Assembly (NCBI GenBank): GCA_035501255.1
Contig: DATJWM010000129.1
Location: 1-8,477, forward strand
Length of the DNA stretch: 8,477 bases
Origin: JAFAZI01 sp035501255
GTDB lineage: Bacteria; Actinomycetota; Actinomycetes; JAFAQI01
Direction: 5' to 3'
A model generated the notes under the pieces. That model was not told the origin of the DNA. It worked only from the letters and a program-made list of their open reading frames with translations, and searched no databases. Below are positions 6,750-8,477 of this stretch, in pieces. Each line of letters begins with the position of its first letter. The first letter of the stretch is position 1. Position numbers and translations under genes: made by a program.

Positions 6750-7771
6750 TGCGCATCGCCCACGTGGTCGTGACGGACGCTTTCGCGGGCACCGAACGCT
6801 ACGTCGCCGACGTGGCGCGGGAAACGGCTCGACGAGGCCACGGAGTCGTGGTCTTCGGCGGTGCTGCCTCGTCCATGCCGAGTGCTGTCGGACTGAATGT
6901 CCAGTGGAGACCAGCGCGAACTCCGACTCAGGCTGTGCGCCAGCTCGCCGGAGCGGGGGGGTTCGACGTGCTTCACGTCCACCTCACCCACGCGGAGACT
7001 GCCGCGGTCATCACGCGACCACTACATGGCAGCGTTATCGTCGCGACTCGGCATATCGCCGCCAAACGTGGCTCAAGCCCGGCCGGCCGAATAATTGCAC
7101 CGCTCATCAGGCGAGGGCTCTCCGATGAGATCGCGATCAGCGCGTTCGTAGCAAGGACAGTCGGTCTCAGCTCTGACCACGTGCTCCGCAACGGGGTTCC
7201 CAACCGCGCGGCGTTATGGAATCCAAGCTCGCGGACGGTTGTGATGGCTCAACGGCTCGAACCCGAGAAGGACACCCTCACCGGGCTCAGGGCGTGGGAG
7301 GCCAGTCGATTGGCCGACGACGGATGGGCATTGCTTGTAGCCGGCGACGGACAACAGCGGGACGAGTTGGAGCGCTTTGCAATCGACCGCGAGGTTGGTC
7401 GCGTGGAGTTCTTGGGTCACGTTACCGACATGGATTCGCTGTGGAGACGCGCCGGCATCCTCCTCGCCACGGCATCGGCCGAGCCCCTCGGACTGACCGT
7501 TCTGGAGGCGATGGCTGCGGGGGTCCCGACTGTTGCGTCGCAAGCAGGCGGACATCTCGAAACGATCGGAGCCGTCACCGACGACCCTGGGTTCGCCCCG
7601 GGCGACGTCTCCGGCGCCGCACAACAGCTCGTCACCCTCTCGCGCAGCGCGTTGCTACGCCAAAGACTGAGCGACGCGGAGCGAGAACTGCAGCAGCGTA
7701 AGTTCGCCCTGGGGGAACACGTTGACGAGTTGTTGATTCGGTACGCGTCTGTTGAATACAGGCACGGATGA
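6749..7771 (+). CDS. GT4-family glycosyltransferase
   Basis: A 340-residue GT-B glycosyltransferase, complete but on the short side for the family. The N-terminal acceptor domain starts directly with MRIAHVVVTDAFAGTERYVADVA and has FDVLHVHLTH (72-81). The linker region has RNGVPN (147-152). The C-terminal donor domain contains AQRLEPEKD (167-175; Arg169 and Lys174 are likely phosphate contacts), LLVAGDGQQRDELE (195-208), and the E-x7-E motif EPLGLTVLE (Glu245 and Glu253), followed by AMAAGVPTVAS. There is no signal peptide or membrane segment. The ATG overlaps the previous stop by one base and has no Shine-Dalgarno, so translation is probably coupled. Leu156 is encoded by the rare codon TTA (7214-7216). 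A run of seven G residues (6955-6961) lies in the N-terminal half. Donor sugar and linkage cannot be read from the sequence. Confidence 0.92.
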   Translation: MRIAHVVVTDAFAGTERYVADVARETARRGHGVVVFGGAASSMPSAVGLNVQWRPARTPTQAVRQLAGAGGFDVLHVHLTHAETAAVITRPLHGSVIVATRHIAAKRGSSPAGRIIAPLIRRGLSDEIAISAFVARTVGLSSDHVLRNGVPNRAALWNPSSRTVVMAQRLEPEKDTLTGLRAWEASRLADDGWALLVAGDGQQRDELERFAIDREVGRVEFLGHVTDMDSLWRRAGILLATASAEPLGLTVLEAMAAGVPTVASQAGGHLETIGAVTDDPGFAPGDVSGAAQQLVTLSRSALLRQRLSDAERELQQRKFALGEHVDELLIRYASVEYRHG

Positions 7772-8477
7772 CGATCCAACGGCCGGCGCTCTTCCCCAGC
7801 GCGTTCGCGCCCCATATCGGTGGTGTCGAGGAACTCACACGCCAACTCGCGATCGAGCAGAGGGCAAAAGGCCTGGATCCGATCATCGCCACGATGCGAT
7901 GGCCGAAGTCGCTCGCGGTCCACGAGATCATCGACGGAATCCCCGTTCGTCGATACGTCTTTCGCGTGCCTGAGCCAAGCCCTAGGTTTCTCGGCGGATG
8001 GCTCGCCTACGGTCGACAAACGAGACGTAGTCTGATCCGCGATCTCGAAGCGCACGGCGTGGATATGATCCATGTTCAGTGCGTGAGCGGAAATGCGCGC
8101 TATGCACTGGCGGCCGCTCGCGAATTAGGGGTTCCGCTCGTGGTTTCCATGCAAGGTGAACTGACCATGGATGCGACCGGGATCTATCAGCGCAGCGCGC
8201 AGCAACTGCGAGCCTGGCGGGCACTCCTCGACAGCGCGGACGCAGTCACCGGCTGCAGCCAGTCGGTGCTCGACGACGCCCGCGTCGCCTACGACGGCGG
8301 ATGGCAGGAGCGAGCGAGCGTGGTCCCGAACGGCGTCCGAGTTGCTGACTTTGAGGTCGCCTCAGCCTTCGAGCATCCACGCCCGTACATTCTTGGAATC
8401 GGCCGAATGGTGCGCCAGAAGGGCTTCGACCTTCTTCTCCGTGCGTTCGCGCGGGTCAAAGTCGCCCTCGACATTGA
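7768..8477 (+). CDS. GT4-family glycosyltransferase, 3' end beyond the window (partial)
   Basis: An open frame from ATG 7768 with no stop before the window edge gives 236 complete codons of what should be a GT4 enzyme of about 380-400 residues. The N-terminal domain has FAPHIGGVEELTRQLA (13-28), the glycine-rich acceptor-domain signature. It also has a short SMQGE (127-131), GCSQSV (162-167) and VVPNGV (185-190). The C-terminal domain begins with GIGRMVRQKGFDLLLRAF (210-227), in which Arg213 and Lys218 are the usual donor-phosphate contacts. The E-x7-E motif would lie beyond the edge. The start overlaps the previous stop as ATGA, continuing the coupled operon. Leu120 is a TTA codon (8125-8127). 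It differs from the preceding GT4 protein along its length, so it is not a recent tandem duplicate. Specificity is unknown. Confidence 0.92.
   Translation, partial: MTIQRPALFPSAFAPHIGGVEELTRQLAIEQRAKGLDPIIATMRWPKSLAVHEIIDGIPVRRYVFRVPEPSPRFLGGWLAYGRQTRRSLIRDLEAHGVDMIHVQCVSGNARYALAAARELGVPLVVSMQGELTMDATGIYQRSAQQLRAWRALLDSADAVTGCSQSVLDDARVAYDGGWQERASVVPNGVRVADFEVASAFEHPRPYILGIGRMVRQKGFDLLLRAFARVKVALDI

Overview
The window looks like part of an extracellular or capsular polysaccharide locus from a high-GC Gram-positive bacterium, most likely an actinomycete (Actinomycetota). The base composition is strongly GC-rich, codon third positions are mostly G or C, and GTG starts are common. The window also carries a fused Wzz-type/BY-kinase protein and a secreted NlpC/P60 protein with peptidoglycan-binding repeats. 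The genus cannot be fixed from the sequence.

Layout: two genes lie on the minus strand. Positions 31-1188 encode a GT4 glycosyltransferase of the WbaZ-like type. Positions 1427-2704 encode a secreted NlpC/P60 peptidase with three peptidoglycan-binding repeats. A 238-bp AT-richer gap (1189-1426) separates them and holds a good intrinsic terminator for the peptidase gene, so the two are probably separate transcripts. A divergent intergenic region (2705-2867) then leads to a plus-strand operon that runs off the right edge: chain-length regulator/tyrosine kinase (2868-4490), O-antigen ligase/Wzy-type polymerase (4487-5902), GT2 glycosyltransferase (5907-6749), GT4 glycosyltransferase (6749-7771), and a second GT4 glycosyltransferase cut by the window end (7768-8477+).

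The plus-strand genes overlap by 4, 1 and 4 bases, or are separated by 4 bases, and most starts lack a strong Shine-Dalgarno sequence. This suggests a single translationally coupled operon. In the working model, the GT2 and GT4 enzymes build a repeat unit on a lipid carrier, the Wzy-like membrane protein polymerises it outside the membrane, and the Wzz/BY-kinase controls chain length and export. The secreted NlpC/P60 protein may remodel peptidoglycan where polymer is exported or anchored. A priming glycosyl-1-phosphate transferase, a Wzx flippase and nucleotide-sugar synthesis genes would be expected for such a pathway. None is present here, so they must lie outside the window or elsewhere.

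I see no mobile element, CRISPR array, RNA gene or convincing riboswitch. The gene set belongs to known families. The less ordinary points are the divergent pairing of a peptidoglycan hydrolase with the kinase, the polybasic and proline/alanine-rich tail on the kinase, the arrangement of binding repeats around the peptidase domain, TTA codons found only in the last two genes, and repeated short motifs in the 1189-1426 gap.
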